From contig MHCR01000025.1 of the NCBI GenBank assembly GCA_001816695.1, positions 3,998 through 10,275 of the forward strand: a stretch of 6,278 bases of DNA, in the 5' to 3' direction. The position numbers were made by a program, and so were the translations under genes. Each line of letters opens with the position of its first letter. Position 1 is the first letter of the stretch. Shown here one piece after another: positions 1-5,092 of this stretch. The notes under the pieces were generated by a model, which saw nothing but the letters and a program-made list of their open reading frames with translations, did no database searches and had not been told where the DNA came from. This DNA comes from Candidatus Woykebacteria bacterium RBG_16_39_9b (GTDB taxonomy: Bacteria; Patescibacteriota; Microgenomatia; Woykebacterales; RBG-16-39-9b).

Positions 1-950
1 ATTCCCATGTTGATGAAGATCTGCACAATTATAAAACTTGCCACACCTAAACCTACCAGTGTATAGTAGGTATCTTTACTTTTTTCTGAAATAGATAAAA
101 TTCTAAGGATCAGGACAACAAAAAGTGCAACCATTATAAATACTCCGATAAATCCAAGCTCTTCTGCGGTGGTGGCAAAAATGAAATCGGTACTTTGCTC
201 GGGTAAAAAATTAAGCTGACTTTGTGTACCGCGACCAAAACCTTTGCCAGTGAATTGTCCGCTGCCAACTGCAATTATTGATTGAACTAAATTGTAGCTT
301 GTACCTCTGGGATCAATTTCTGGATTTAAGAAAGATAAAAGGCGATTTTTTTGGTAGTCTGCTAAGAAATTCCAACCCAGCGGTAACAATAAAATGCCAG
401 CACCAACTAATCCCAACAATACCTTAAAGTTAATTCCTGAAGCAAGAACCATAGAGCCCCAAATAAAAGTTAACACAATTGTGTTTCCCAAATCCGGCTG
501 CCGAAACACTAAAAGTGTAGGAACAGCAAAGATCAAAAAAGATAGAATAACATTACGGAAATATTTGGCCGGATAATTATGAAAGAAACTTGCCAGTGTT
601 AAAACTAAAACTGGTTTAGCAATTTCTGAAGATTGTATAGTTATAAAACCTAAATCGATCCAACGAACAGCACCTTTAGTTTCCAAACCAATGAATAAAG
701 TGATAATAAGCAGAACAACCGATGCTACATAAAGAATCAAAGAGAATTGCTTAAGAAATTTAAGATCAATTCGTCCGGCAAGCAAAAAAATCGCTATACC
801 GAAACCAGCGTAAAAAATTTGTCTAATAAACAGGGATTCTTTCTCGCTACCAACAGCAGAAGTGCTATAAATCATTAAAACCCCAATTGCTGTCAAAAGC
901 AAAACTGGGGCAAAAAGAAACCAATCGATTTTTTTAAAATACTCAATCAT
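1..950 (-). CDS. rodA: RodA, SEDS-family peptidoglycan glycosyltransferase (3' truncated by window edge)
   Basis: RodA is a multi-pass membrane enzyme that polymerises lipid II into glycan strands for side-wall elongation, working with a class B penicillin-binding protein. The reading frame was translated by hand from the minus strand: 316 residues are visible and it is open at base 1, so some 50-60 C-terminal residues are missing (family about 370). Diagnostic motifs are GAVRWIDLG (93-101) with QSSEIAKP (106-113), QPDLGNT (151-157), the KNRLLSFLNP loop (201-210), GSGQFTGKGFGRGTQSQL (229-246) and PEQSTDFIFATTAEELGF (250-267). The last contains the conserved SEDS aspartate (D255). The wording GTQSQLNFLPE favours RodA over FtsW. 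Hydrophobic segments fill residues 11-28, 44-58, 70-88, 134-148, 158-192 and 266-284. The start ATG (950-948) overlaps the ileS TGA as ATGA, with a weak GGAAG Shine-Dalgarno seven bases upstream (958-962). Expression is probably coupled to ileS. Confidence 0.95.
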   Translation of the reverse strand, partial: MIEYFKKIDWFLFAPVLLLTAIGVLMIYSTSAVGSEKESLFIRQIFYAGFGIAIFLLAGRIDLKFLKQFSLILYVASVVLLIITLFIGLETKGAVRWIDLGFITIQSSEIAKPVLVLTLASFFHNYPAKYFRNVILSFLIFAVPTLLVFRQPDLGNTIVLTFIWGSMVLASGINFKVLLGLVGAGILLLPLGWNFLADYQKNRLLSFLNPEIDPRGTSYNLVQSIIAVGSGQFTGKGFGRGTQSQLNFLPEQSTDFIFATTAEELGFIGVFIMVALFVVLILRILSISEKSKDTYYTLVGLGVASFIIVQIFINMG

Positions 951-3796
951 TTTCTGGCTTCCACAACTCTCAGCTCTTTTTCCTTAACAATTTTATCGGC
1001 TAAAGTTTCTTTTTTAATCAATTCTTCATATTTTTTTGGCCAGGAAGGAAGATACACCTCTACCTTTTCGTCAAAAGACACACCGGCCTTTTTTCTAGCT
1101 TCCTGCACCTCCCGAATAAGTTCTCTTGCCCTACCCTCCGCTTCAAGATCCTTCGTGATCTTAGTATCAAGCGATATTTCTTTAGCCTTTGTAAATTCTG
1201 CTTCTTTAATATTTAACTCGTCCAAGGCAAGATCCAAATAATCTTTCGGTATTTCATATTCCGATGGTAGAAAGATTTTTTTTAGGGGTTGCCGCACTTT
1301 GATCTTAGCCTCTTTTCGCTTAGCGTGTCCAAGAGTAGCAATCAGTCTTGCTTTTCCCATTAACTCTTCATATTCTGCCCTATATCGCTTCTTTGACTTT
1401 GGCCACTCTTCTAGGTGAACAGATAAAGATGAGGTTAATCCTTTGTATATTTTTTCGCTTATAAATGGTGTAAAAGGAGCAAGTAGCTTGGTCAATACAG
1501 TTAGAACCTCATAAGTGGTTTGATAGAAGCCTTCTTTAGTTTCCGAATCTTGTCGAGCAGGACCTACTTTATCCCGACTTCGACGTAAGTACCAAGTAGA
1601 AAGTCTGTTTACTACGAAATCTTCTATTCGTCGGCTAGCAGCGGTCACACTGTAATGATTTAAATCCGAAGAAACTTTTTCAACCAACCTATCCAGTTCA
1701 GAAAGTATCCAACCATCCAACATATTTTCTTTCTTCGTCGTTTCTTTACCAGGCTTCCAATTGTCAATATTGGCGTAAGTAGTGAAAAAGACATAAGAAT
1801 TCCAAAGAATCAGGAGAAATCTCTTAATCATGTCTTCAACCAGCCGAACTGAAAAACGATATTCGTTACCCGCACCTGTCGAAGAGAAAAAGTACCATCT
1901 CATAGCGTCCGCTCCGGCAACATTTATAACCTCCCAAGGATCAACCACGTTACCACGGCTTTTACTCATTTTTTGGCCTCTTTCATCCAAAACAAGACCA
2001 AGACTAATCACGTTTTTGTAAGGATATCCTTCCTTTACTTCCCCCGCTTTCTCCAATAACGTCGCTATAGCGAGCAAAGTATAAAACCACCCCCTCGTTT
2101 GATCCATCGCTTCACAAATATAATCGGCTGGATACCAATCTTTGAACGTTTGATCATTTTCAAATGGGTAATGCCACTGGGCAAAAGGCATAGATCCTGA
2201 ATCAAACCAGACATCTATCACCTCCGAAACTCTAAACATTTTTTCTTTACATTCTCCACAAATCACAGGTACTTGATCGATAAATGGCCTATGTAAATCC
2301 AGCTCTTTACTACTAATATCTAAACCGATTTCCTTGGCGCTACCAACCACTTTAATATGTCCTTTTGGACATTTCCAAACAGGCAAAGGAGTCCCCCAAA
2401 ATCTATTTCTTGATAAATTCCAATCCTTAAGACTTTCTAACCACTCTCCCATTCTACCTTTCTTTACATGAGATGGTACCCAATTAATTTTCTGATTGTT
2501 TTTAATAAGTTTGTCTTTAACAGCGGTCGTTTTGATAAACCAAGATTCTAGTGCGTAATAAAGAAGGGGGGTCTCGCAACGCCAGCAGAAAGGATAGGTA
2601 TGCTTAATAGTTTCAGATTTATAGAGAAGTCCTTCTTTTTCTAAATCGGTAGTGATATCCTTATCCGCTTTCTTCACAAACTTACCAGCAAAAGACCCAG
2701 CCTCAGGTACGAACTCTCCCTTGTTATTCACTAAATGCTTCATTGGAAGATCCAATTTCTTACCAAGCTCGAAATCTTCCTCTCCGTACATCACTGCGGT
2801 GTGAACAATTCCAGTACCCTCATCTTCAGTCGCAAAAGCTGCCTCGACTACATAATGGGCTTTCTTATCGTATTTAAAAAACTGATAAAGCGGTTTATAA
2901 GACTTACCAACCAAATCCTTTGCTGTCAGATCTTTTTCCAACTCATACGACTCTCTAATTATTTCATTTATCCTCGACTTGGCTAAAATCAGTTTGTCTT
3001 TTCCAACTTTTATCTTCGCGTACTTGATCCCTTCGCCTACAGCCAAAGCAACATTTCCCGGAAGTGTCCAAGGAGTAGTCGTCCAGACAAGGAAAAATGT
3101 TCCAGGCTCATTAACCAATTCAAACTTAACGTATACGGAAGGATCCGGAACATTATTTTTATATCCCAAGGCAACTTCATGAGAAGAAAGAGGAGTGCCG
3201 CAACGAGGACAATAAGGGGCTACTTTATAATCTTGGACCAGTAAACCTTTCTCCCAGATCTTTTTCAATGCCCACCAAACGCTTTCGATGTAGCTGTTAT
3301 CAAGCGTGACGTAAGAGCGATCCATATCGATCCAGAAACCAACTCTATCAGTAATTTCTTTCCAGTCTTCGACATATTTAAAGACATTTTCCCGACATAG
3401 TTTGTTAAAATGCTCGATTGAGTCTACTTGGTTTTCTAAATCTGATTTCTTGGGATCGCTTTTTAAACTCAGTATATCTTGTTTGCCGCTTATCCCAAGT
3501 TGCTTTTCAACTTCCAGTTCTACGGGTAAACCATGTGTATCCCAACCGCCCTTTCTCTCGACCAAAAAACCTTGCATTGTTTTAAGCCGACAAACAATAT
3601 CCTTAAATGAGCGGGCTAAAACATGGTGAGTACCAGGCTTGCCGTTTGCAGTGGGAGGTCCTTCATAAAAAATAAAACCCTTTTTACCTTTATTTCGCTC
3701 AAGAGATTTCTTAAATATGCCTTCTTTTTGCCAAAACCTCAAGATTTCTTCTTCCAGTTTTGGAAAACTTACCCTAGGAGTAACAGGTTTAAACAT
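947..3796 (-). CDS. ileS: Isoleucyl-tRNA synthetase, type 2 (eukaryote-like), with GTHH in place of HIGH
   Basis: This class Ia synthetase charges tRNA-Ile in the cytoplasm and hydrolyses misactivated or mischarged valine. It appears complete at 949 residues, compact against the roughly 1030-1050 typical of type 2 enzymes. Domains in order: Rossmann fold with the first signature GKPGTHHVLAR (52-62) and WDTHGLPVE (85-93); Zn-type CPRCG (196-200); CP1 editing domain with TTTPWTLPGN (239-248) and GTGIVH (327-332), followed by D341 in YGEEDF; CWRC (404-407); RNRFWGTPLPVW (463-474); CGEC (513-516); DVWFDSGS (528-535); RGWFYTLL (568-575); KMSKS (609-613). An alpha-helical anticodon-binding domain runs from about 690, and IKVRQPL near the C terminus fits type 2. 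The classical HIGH box reads G-T-H-H. The start ATG has only a weak GAAG upstream. The TGA overlaps rodA. Three stem-loops precede the gene, but no T-box sequence was found. Confidence 0.98.
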   Translation of the reverse strand: MFKPVTPRVSFPKLEEEILRFWQKEGIFKKSLERNKGKKGFIFYEGPPTANGKPGTHHVLARSFKDIVCRLKTMQGFLVERKGGWDTHGLPVELEVEKQLGISGKQDILSLKSDPKKSDLENQVDSIEHFNKLCRENVFKYVEDWKEITDRVGFWIDMDRSYVTLDNSYIESVWWALKKIWEKGLLVQDYKVAPYCPRCGTPLSSHEVALGYKNNVPDPSVYVKFELVNEPGTFFLVWTTTPWTLPGNVALAVGEGIKYAKIKVGKDKLILAKSRINEIIRESYELEKDLTAKDLVGKSYKPLYQFFKYDKKAHYVVEAAFATEDEGTGIVHTAVMYGEEDFELGKKLDLPMKHLVNNKGEFVPEAGSFAGKFVKKADKDITTDLEKEGLLYKSETIKHTYPFCWRCETPLLYYALESWFIKTTAVKDKLIKNNQKINWVPSHVKKGRMGEWLESLKDWNLSRNRFWGTPLPVWKCPKGHIKVVGSAKEIGLDISSKELDLHRPFIDQVPVICGECKEKMFRVSEVIDVWFDSGSMPFAQWHYPFENDQTFKDWYPADYICEAMDQTRGWFYTLLAIATLLEKAGEVKEGYPYKNVISLGLVLDERGQKMSKSRGNVVDPWEVINVAGADAMRWYFFSSTGAGNEYRFSVRLVEDMIKRFLLILWNSYVFFTTYANIDNWKPGKETTKKENMLDGWILSELDRLVEKVSSDLNHYSVTAASRRIEDFVVNRLSTWYLRRSRDKVGPARQDSETKEGFYQTTYEVLTVLTKLLAPFTPFISEKIYKGLTSSLSVHLEEWPKSKKRYRAEYEELMGKARLIATLGHAKRKEAKIKVRQPLKKIFLPSEYEIPKDYLDLALDELNIKEAEFTKAKEISLDTKITKDLEAEGRARELIREVQEARKKAGVSFDEKVEVYLPSWPKKYEELIKKETLADKIVKEKELRVVEARK
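958..962 (-). promoter_or_regulatory. Weak ribosome binding site for rodA inside the ileS 3' end
   Basis: On the minus strand GGAAG lies seven bases before the rodA ATG, within the last codons of ileS. It is a four-of-five match to GGAGG at a normal spacing. Together with the ATGA stop/start overlap it supports the chosen rodA start. Confidence 0.4.
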
Positions 3797-3816
3797 AATT
3801 AGTCTTCATTAAACCA

Positions 3817-3845
3817 GAAAATCGCCTGCTTCTCAAGCGATTTTC
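3817..3845 (-). promoter_or_regulatory. Stem-loop immediately upstream of ileS
   Basis: GAAAATCGC (3817-3825) and GCGATTTTC (3837-3845) form a perfect 9-bp stem with an 11-base loop. On the minus strand the loop region also allows an alternative small stem GCTT-gag-AAGC. It ends about 20 bases before the ileS ATG, inside the ileS leader if transcription comes from upstream. The stem is followed on the minus strand by CTGGTTTAATG, which is not a proper U-tract, so a leader hairpin or weak attenuator is more likely than a strong terminator. Confidence 0.4.
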
Positions 3846-3867
3846 CATAATATTTAAAATTAATCCT

Positions 3868-3887
3868 CTCCCCGTTAGAACGGGGAG
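3868..3887 (-). terminator. GC-rich hairpin between the repeat-protein gene and ileS, possible terminator
   Basis: CTCCCCGTT (3868-3876) pairs with AACGGGGAG (3879-3887); a realistic form is 8 bp with a four-base loop. It is the most GC-rich hairpin in an AT-rich spacer. On the minus strand it is followed by AGGATTAATTTTAAATATT, which is T-rich but not a clean run. It is the best candidate terminator for the small upstream gene, leaving ileS to start from its own promoter or from read-through. I could not identify a convincing ileS promoter. Confidence 0.45.
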
Positions 3888-3890
3888 TGT

Positions 3891-3926
3891 TCTATAGAAA
3901 GCAAGAGGGCATCTGTTTCCTATAGA
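3891..3926 (-). other. Stem-loop directly after the stop codon of the repeat-protein gene
   Basis: TCTATAG (3891-3897) pairs with CTATAGA (3920-3926), extended by AAA/TTT across a one-base bulge, around a loop of about 15 bases. It begins at the base following the TAG stop (3929-3927) on the minus strand. There is no U-tract. It may protect the mRNA 3' end or form part of a composite structure with the next two hairpins. Confidence 0.35.
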
Positions 3927-4184
3927 CTAAAACTCAAATTTCATCTGTTTTCTGGCTCGGTTCCTACCACCTCTTCGACCAATTTCGGAGTAAAAGGTTG
4001 GTCCGTGAAGCCTTTTAACAGCGTCGCCCCCACGTTCCCCGATCTTGGAGTAGAAATCTGCTCCATAATTTTTCTTTGTTACCTGACCTCCTTTTCTGCC
4101 AATTTCAGAGTAAAATGAGGGTCCATATTTCTTTTTTACAGCCAGTCCTCCTCTTCTTCCTGCCTCTTCTGTAGTCATGACCAT
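3927..4184 (-). CDS. Small KGG/LEA group 1-like repeat protein, putative stress protectant
   Basis: An 85-residue, strongly basic, glycine-rich hydrophilic protein. After a short MVMTTEEA lead it has three tandem 20-residue units of the form GRRGGLAVKKKYGPSFYSEI (residues 9-28, 29-48, 49-68), then a partial fourth unit GRRGG and a basic tail ending KQMKFEF. The spacing and residues GG...KK.YG..FYSEIGRK resemble the 20-mer of plant group 1 LEA (Em) proteins and bacterial KGG-motif stress proteins such as YciG. Those relatives are linked to desiccation, osmotic or general stress; a protective role here is inference. The frame extends upstream to a TTG (4199), but MLILI is unlikely. ATG 4184 is chosen and ATG 4178 (MTTEE) is equally possible. 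Neither has an adjacent Shine-Dalgarno. No signal peptide or membrane segment is present. It is divergent from the HspR-like gene. Basic units could alternatively bind nucleic acid. Confidence 0.85.
   Translation of the reverse strand: MVMTTEEAGRRGGLAVKKKYGPSFYSEIGRKGGQVTKKNYGADFYSKIGERGGDAVKRLHGPTFYSEIGRRGGRNRARKQMKFEF
3966..4160 (-). repeat. Tandem 60-bp units encoding the 20-residue KGG/LEA repeat
   Basis: Three full in-frame 60-bp units (4160-4101, 4100-4041, 4040-3981) and a 15-bp start of a fourth. The repeat is clear in protein (GxRGG at the start and FYS-E/K-I at the end of each unit) but diverged in DNA. This points to old duplication kept by selection on the protein rather than recent slippage. 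Confidence 0.85.
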
Positions 4185-4203
4185 AATTAAAATTAACAAT
4201 TAT

Positions 4204-4241
4204 CAGTTAGTAGAAAGTCAACTATTGCCATCTACTCACTG
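4204..4241 (-). promoter_or_regulatory. Leader stem-loop upstream of the repeat-protein gene
   Basis: CAGTTAGTAGA (4204-4214) and TCTACTCACTG (4231-4241) pair over ten of eleven positions with one mismatch, around a 16-base loop. It lies between the orphan Shine-Dalgarno (4260-4270) and the start codons (4184/4178). If folded, it would separate or reposition the ribosome site relative to the start. Confidence 0.4.
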
Positions 4242-4259
4242 CGAACTGTTTACTTTTTT

Positions 4260-4270
4260 TCACCTCCTCC
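4260..4270 (-). promoter_or_regulatory. Orphan strong Shine-Dalgarno GGAGGAGGTGA in the repeat-protein leader
   Basis: Minus-strand GGAGGAGGTGA is the best anti-16S match I found in the window, yet no ATG, GTG or TTG stands 5-12 bases downstream. The first ATG (4231) is 28-29 bases away and opens only a 12-codon frame, while the repeat-protein start is about 75 bases away. It may act through the folded leader, be a remnant, or be chance. Confidence 0.35.
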
Positions 4271-4355
4271 GGGCAGGAAAGTCTTAGATGAGATAAGTTC
4301 CTTAATTGGGCAGAATAAATATAAAAATGGTAGTATAACTAAAACTTACAATTTT

Positions 4356-4384
4356 AATGTAACTTTTAAATGGAATTTTGTCAA
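4356..4384 (-). promoter_or_regulatory. Sigma-70-type promoter facing the repeat-protein gene
   Basis: On the minus strand a perfect -35 TTGACA (4384-4379) is followed after exactly 17 bases by TACATT (4361-4356), a four-of-six -10. The predicted start near 4349 gives a leader of about 165 bases before the ATG at 4184. The -35 is preceded by C, making CTTGA, which matches the first five bases of the HspR box (CTTGAGT); the right half of that box is not present. Confidence 0.55.
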
Positions 4385-4408
4385 GTGGTTAGTTGAATGT
4401 TAAACGAA

Positions 4409-4433
4409 AGAAGTCCGTATGACACGGACTTCT
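4409..4433 (-). terminator. Intrinsic terminator-like hairpin, minus strand
   Basis: AGAAGTCCGT (4409-4418) and ACGGACTTCT (4424-4433) form a perfect 10-bp stem with a five-base loop. On the minus strand the stem runs directly into TTCGTTTAAC, a reasonable U-rich tail. The plus-strand side is followed by CTAATTGTG, so minus-strand use is favoured. It lies just upstream of the TTGACA promoter and would insulate it. Confidence 0.55.
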
Positions 4434-4462
4434 CTAATTGTGTATTGCCCACTATTAACTAA

Positions 4463-4482
4463 AAACCTGTTTTTACAGGTTT
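4463..4482 (-). terminator. Second hairpin with T-run on the minus strand
   Basis: AAACCTGT (4463-4470) and ACAGGTTT (4475-4482) form an 8-bp stem with a four-base loop. On the minus strand the stem ends in a TTTTT run followed by AGTT, as in a weak terminator. It is flanked by direct repeats of ATTAACTA at 4454-4461 and 4486-4493. It may be a tandem terminator with the hairpin at 4409-4433 or the internal stem of a small RNA. Confidence 0.4.
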
Positions 4483-4595
4483 AGAATTAACTACACAACT
4501 ATTTACCTTGTTATATTATAAAAAACGGGTTAACAAATGCAACAAACAAGCGGCAAATTATGGAATTTAGTCCAAATTTACTATATTATTATATC

Positions 4596-4624
4596 TTGAT
4601 AATACATCATGATTGTAGTATTTT
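4596..4624 (+). promoter_or_regulatory. Putative promoter of the HspR-like gene, giving a nearly leaderless mRNA
   Basis: TTGATA (4596-4601) and TATTTT (4619-4624) are separated by 17 bases and sit so close to the ATG (4633) that transcription would begin at or within a few bases of it. The gene has no Shine-Dalgarno, which fits leaderless translation. The spacer holds the 8-bp palindrome ATCATGAT (4606-4613) within nested partial dyads TACA/TGTA and AATAC/GTATT, a plausible operator for self-repression. An alternative -10 is TATATT (4582-4587). Confidence 0.4.
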
Positions 4625-4632
4625 AATGAACT

Positions 4633-4941
4633 ATGGATGTAGCCGATAAACCTCTTTTTACCCTTTCTGTCGCTGCCGAAATAATGGGTGTTCACCCTAG
4701 AACGTTAATGATATACGAAGCTGAAAAGCTTGTAATACCATATCGCACAAAAACAAATAGGCGGCGTTTTTCGCAAAAAGATATTCGAAAACTGCGCTTT
4801 ATTAGGTTTTTGACCAACAAGAAGGGTATAAACCTAGCTGGAGTTCATTCAATTATCAAAATAATTGAAGAGGGAAATAAAAGAGGCGTCGAGCTGCAAA
4901 AACTAACCTTTCCAGATTTTAAAGAGACTTCAATAGTATAA
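4633..4941 (+). CDS. hspR: HspR-like MerR-family transcriptional regulator
   Basis: A 102-residue cytoplasmic DNA-binding protein. The MerR-type winged helix-turn-helix occupies about residues 8-80: LFTLSVAAEIMGVHPRTLMI (8-27, recognition helix HPRTL), the wing RRRFS (43-47), then IRKLRFIRFL and GINLAGVHSIIKIIEE (65-80). The pairing of SVAAEIMGVHPRTL with GINLAGVHSI is characteristic of HspR, the repressor of dnaK/clpB-type heat-shock genes in actinobacteria and others, which binds with DnaK as co-repressor. It is shorter than the usual 120-150 residues, with only a brief C-terminal helix (about 71-92), and it has no cysteine sensor site. No chaperone gene is in the window, so the regulon is unknown. 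It is the only plus-strand gene, divergent from the LEA-like gene and convergent with pyrG. The start is the first in-frame ATG and lacks a Shine-Dalgarno. The MerR family is secure; the HspR subfamily is likely. Confidence 0.88.
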   Translation: MDVADKPLFTLSVAAEIMGVHPRTLMIYEAEKLVIPYRTKTNRRRFSQKDIRKLRFIRFLTNKKGINLAGVHSIIKIIEEGNKRGVELQKLTFPDFKETSIV

Positions 4942-5060
4942 CATCGTATATCTTACTATAATTTACTCTCGCTTGGCTGTTGACGATTGAATCTAATTGT
5001 GATAACAATATTGTATGTTTTTGTTAGTTTTAGTCTAACAAGTTATCTACACAAATCTAC
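4942..5060. other. Convergent spacer with minor dyads, no gene seen
   Basis: This AT-rich spacer contains a perfect 10-bp palindrome ACAATATTGT (5005-5014) and a weak 7-bp hairpin TTGTTAG/CTAACAA (5021-5027 with 5035-5041). A TTGACG at 4980-4985 lacks a well-spaced -10 (GATAAC after 15 bases). No ORF or known RNA is recognisable. Confidence 0.4.
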
Positions 5061-5092
5061 GAACTCCCTGTGTTGCCCTCCGCAGGGAGTTC
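5061..5092. terminator. Strong hairpin between convergent hspR-like gene and pyrG, likely bidirectional terminator
   Basis: GAACTCCCTG (5061-5070) and CAGGGAGTTC (5083-5092) form a perfect 10-bp stem that can extend two pairs (one wobble) into the loop. The right arm overlaps the pyrG TGA (5093-5091). On the plus strand it is followed by ATTTGTAATTTCTT, moderately U-rich, suiting termination of the hspR-like transcript. On the minus strand GTAGATTTGTG follows, a poorer tail, suiting weaker termination of pyrG. Confidence 0.6.

Larger units (their letters stand above)
4405..4508 (-). ncRNA. Candidate small RNA ending in an intrinsic terminator
   Basis: On the minus strand a perfect TATAAT (4520-4515), with a poor TTGCAT -35 sixteen bases upstream, would start transcription near 4508. 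The product would fold as an outer stem TTGTGTA/TACACAA (4492-4498 with 4438-4444) around an inner 8-bp hairpin (4463-4482). It ends at a 10-bp hairpin (4409-4433) followed by TTCGTTT. Length is about 100 bases and no convincing ORF lies within it. I do not recognise a known RNA family. Alternatively the two hairpins simply stop read-through from pyrG before it reaches the repeat-protein gene. Confidence 0.3.

Noticed and set aside
394..576. Plus-strand 60-residue ORF, and similar plus-strand ORFs inside ileS and pyrG
   Set aside because: They lie antisense to well-supported rodA, ileS and pyrG coding sequence, show no recognisable motifs, and look like shadow frames.
4193..4231. 12-codon minus-strand ORF beginning MAIVDF after the strong Shine-Dalgarno
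   Set aside because: The Shine-Dalgarno is 28-29 bases upstream, far beyond normal spacing. It is mentioned only as a possible leader peptide.
4250..4272. Plus-strand TTTCACCTCCTCC resembling the 3' end of 16S rRNA
   Set aside because: Only the anti-Shine-Dalgarno core is similar and no other 16S sequence precedes it; it is simply the complement of the GGAGGAGGTGA motif.
4420..4485. 21-codon plus-strand ORF MTRTSLIVYC...
   Set aside because: It has no ribosome site and runs through the loops and arms of two hairpins better explained as RNA structure.
4595..4615. HspR HAIR operator upstream of the HspR-like gene
   Set aside because: The left half CTTGATA matches CTTGAGT at five of seven bases, but the right half ATGATTG matches ACTCAAG only at the two ends. 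It is too weak to annotate.
3797..4632. T-box riboswitch upstream of ileS
   Set aside because: No T-box core (UGGUACCGCG-like) or specifier loop with an Ile codon could be found on the minus strand; the hairpins present do not follow that layout.
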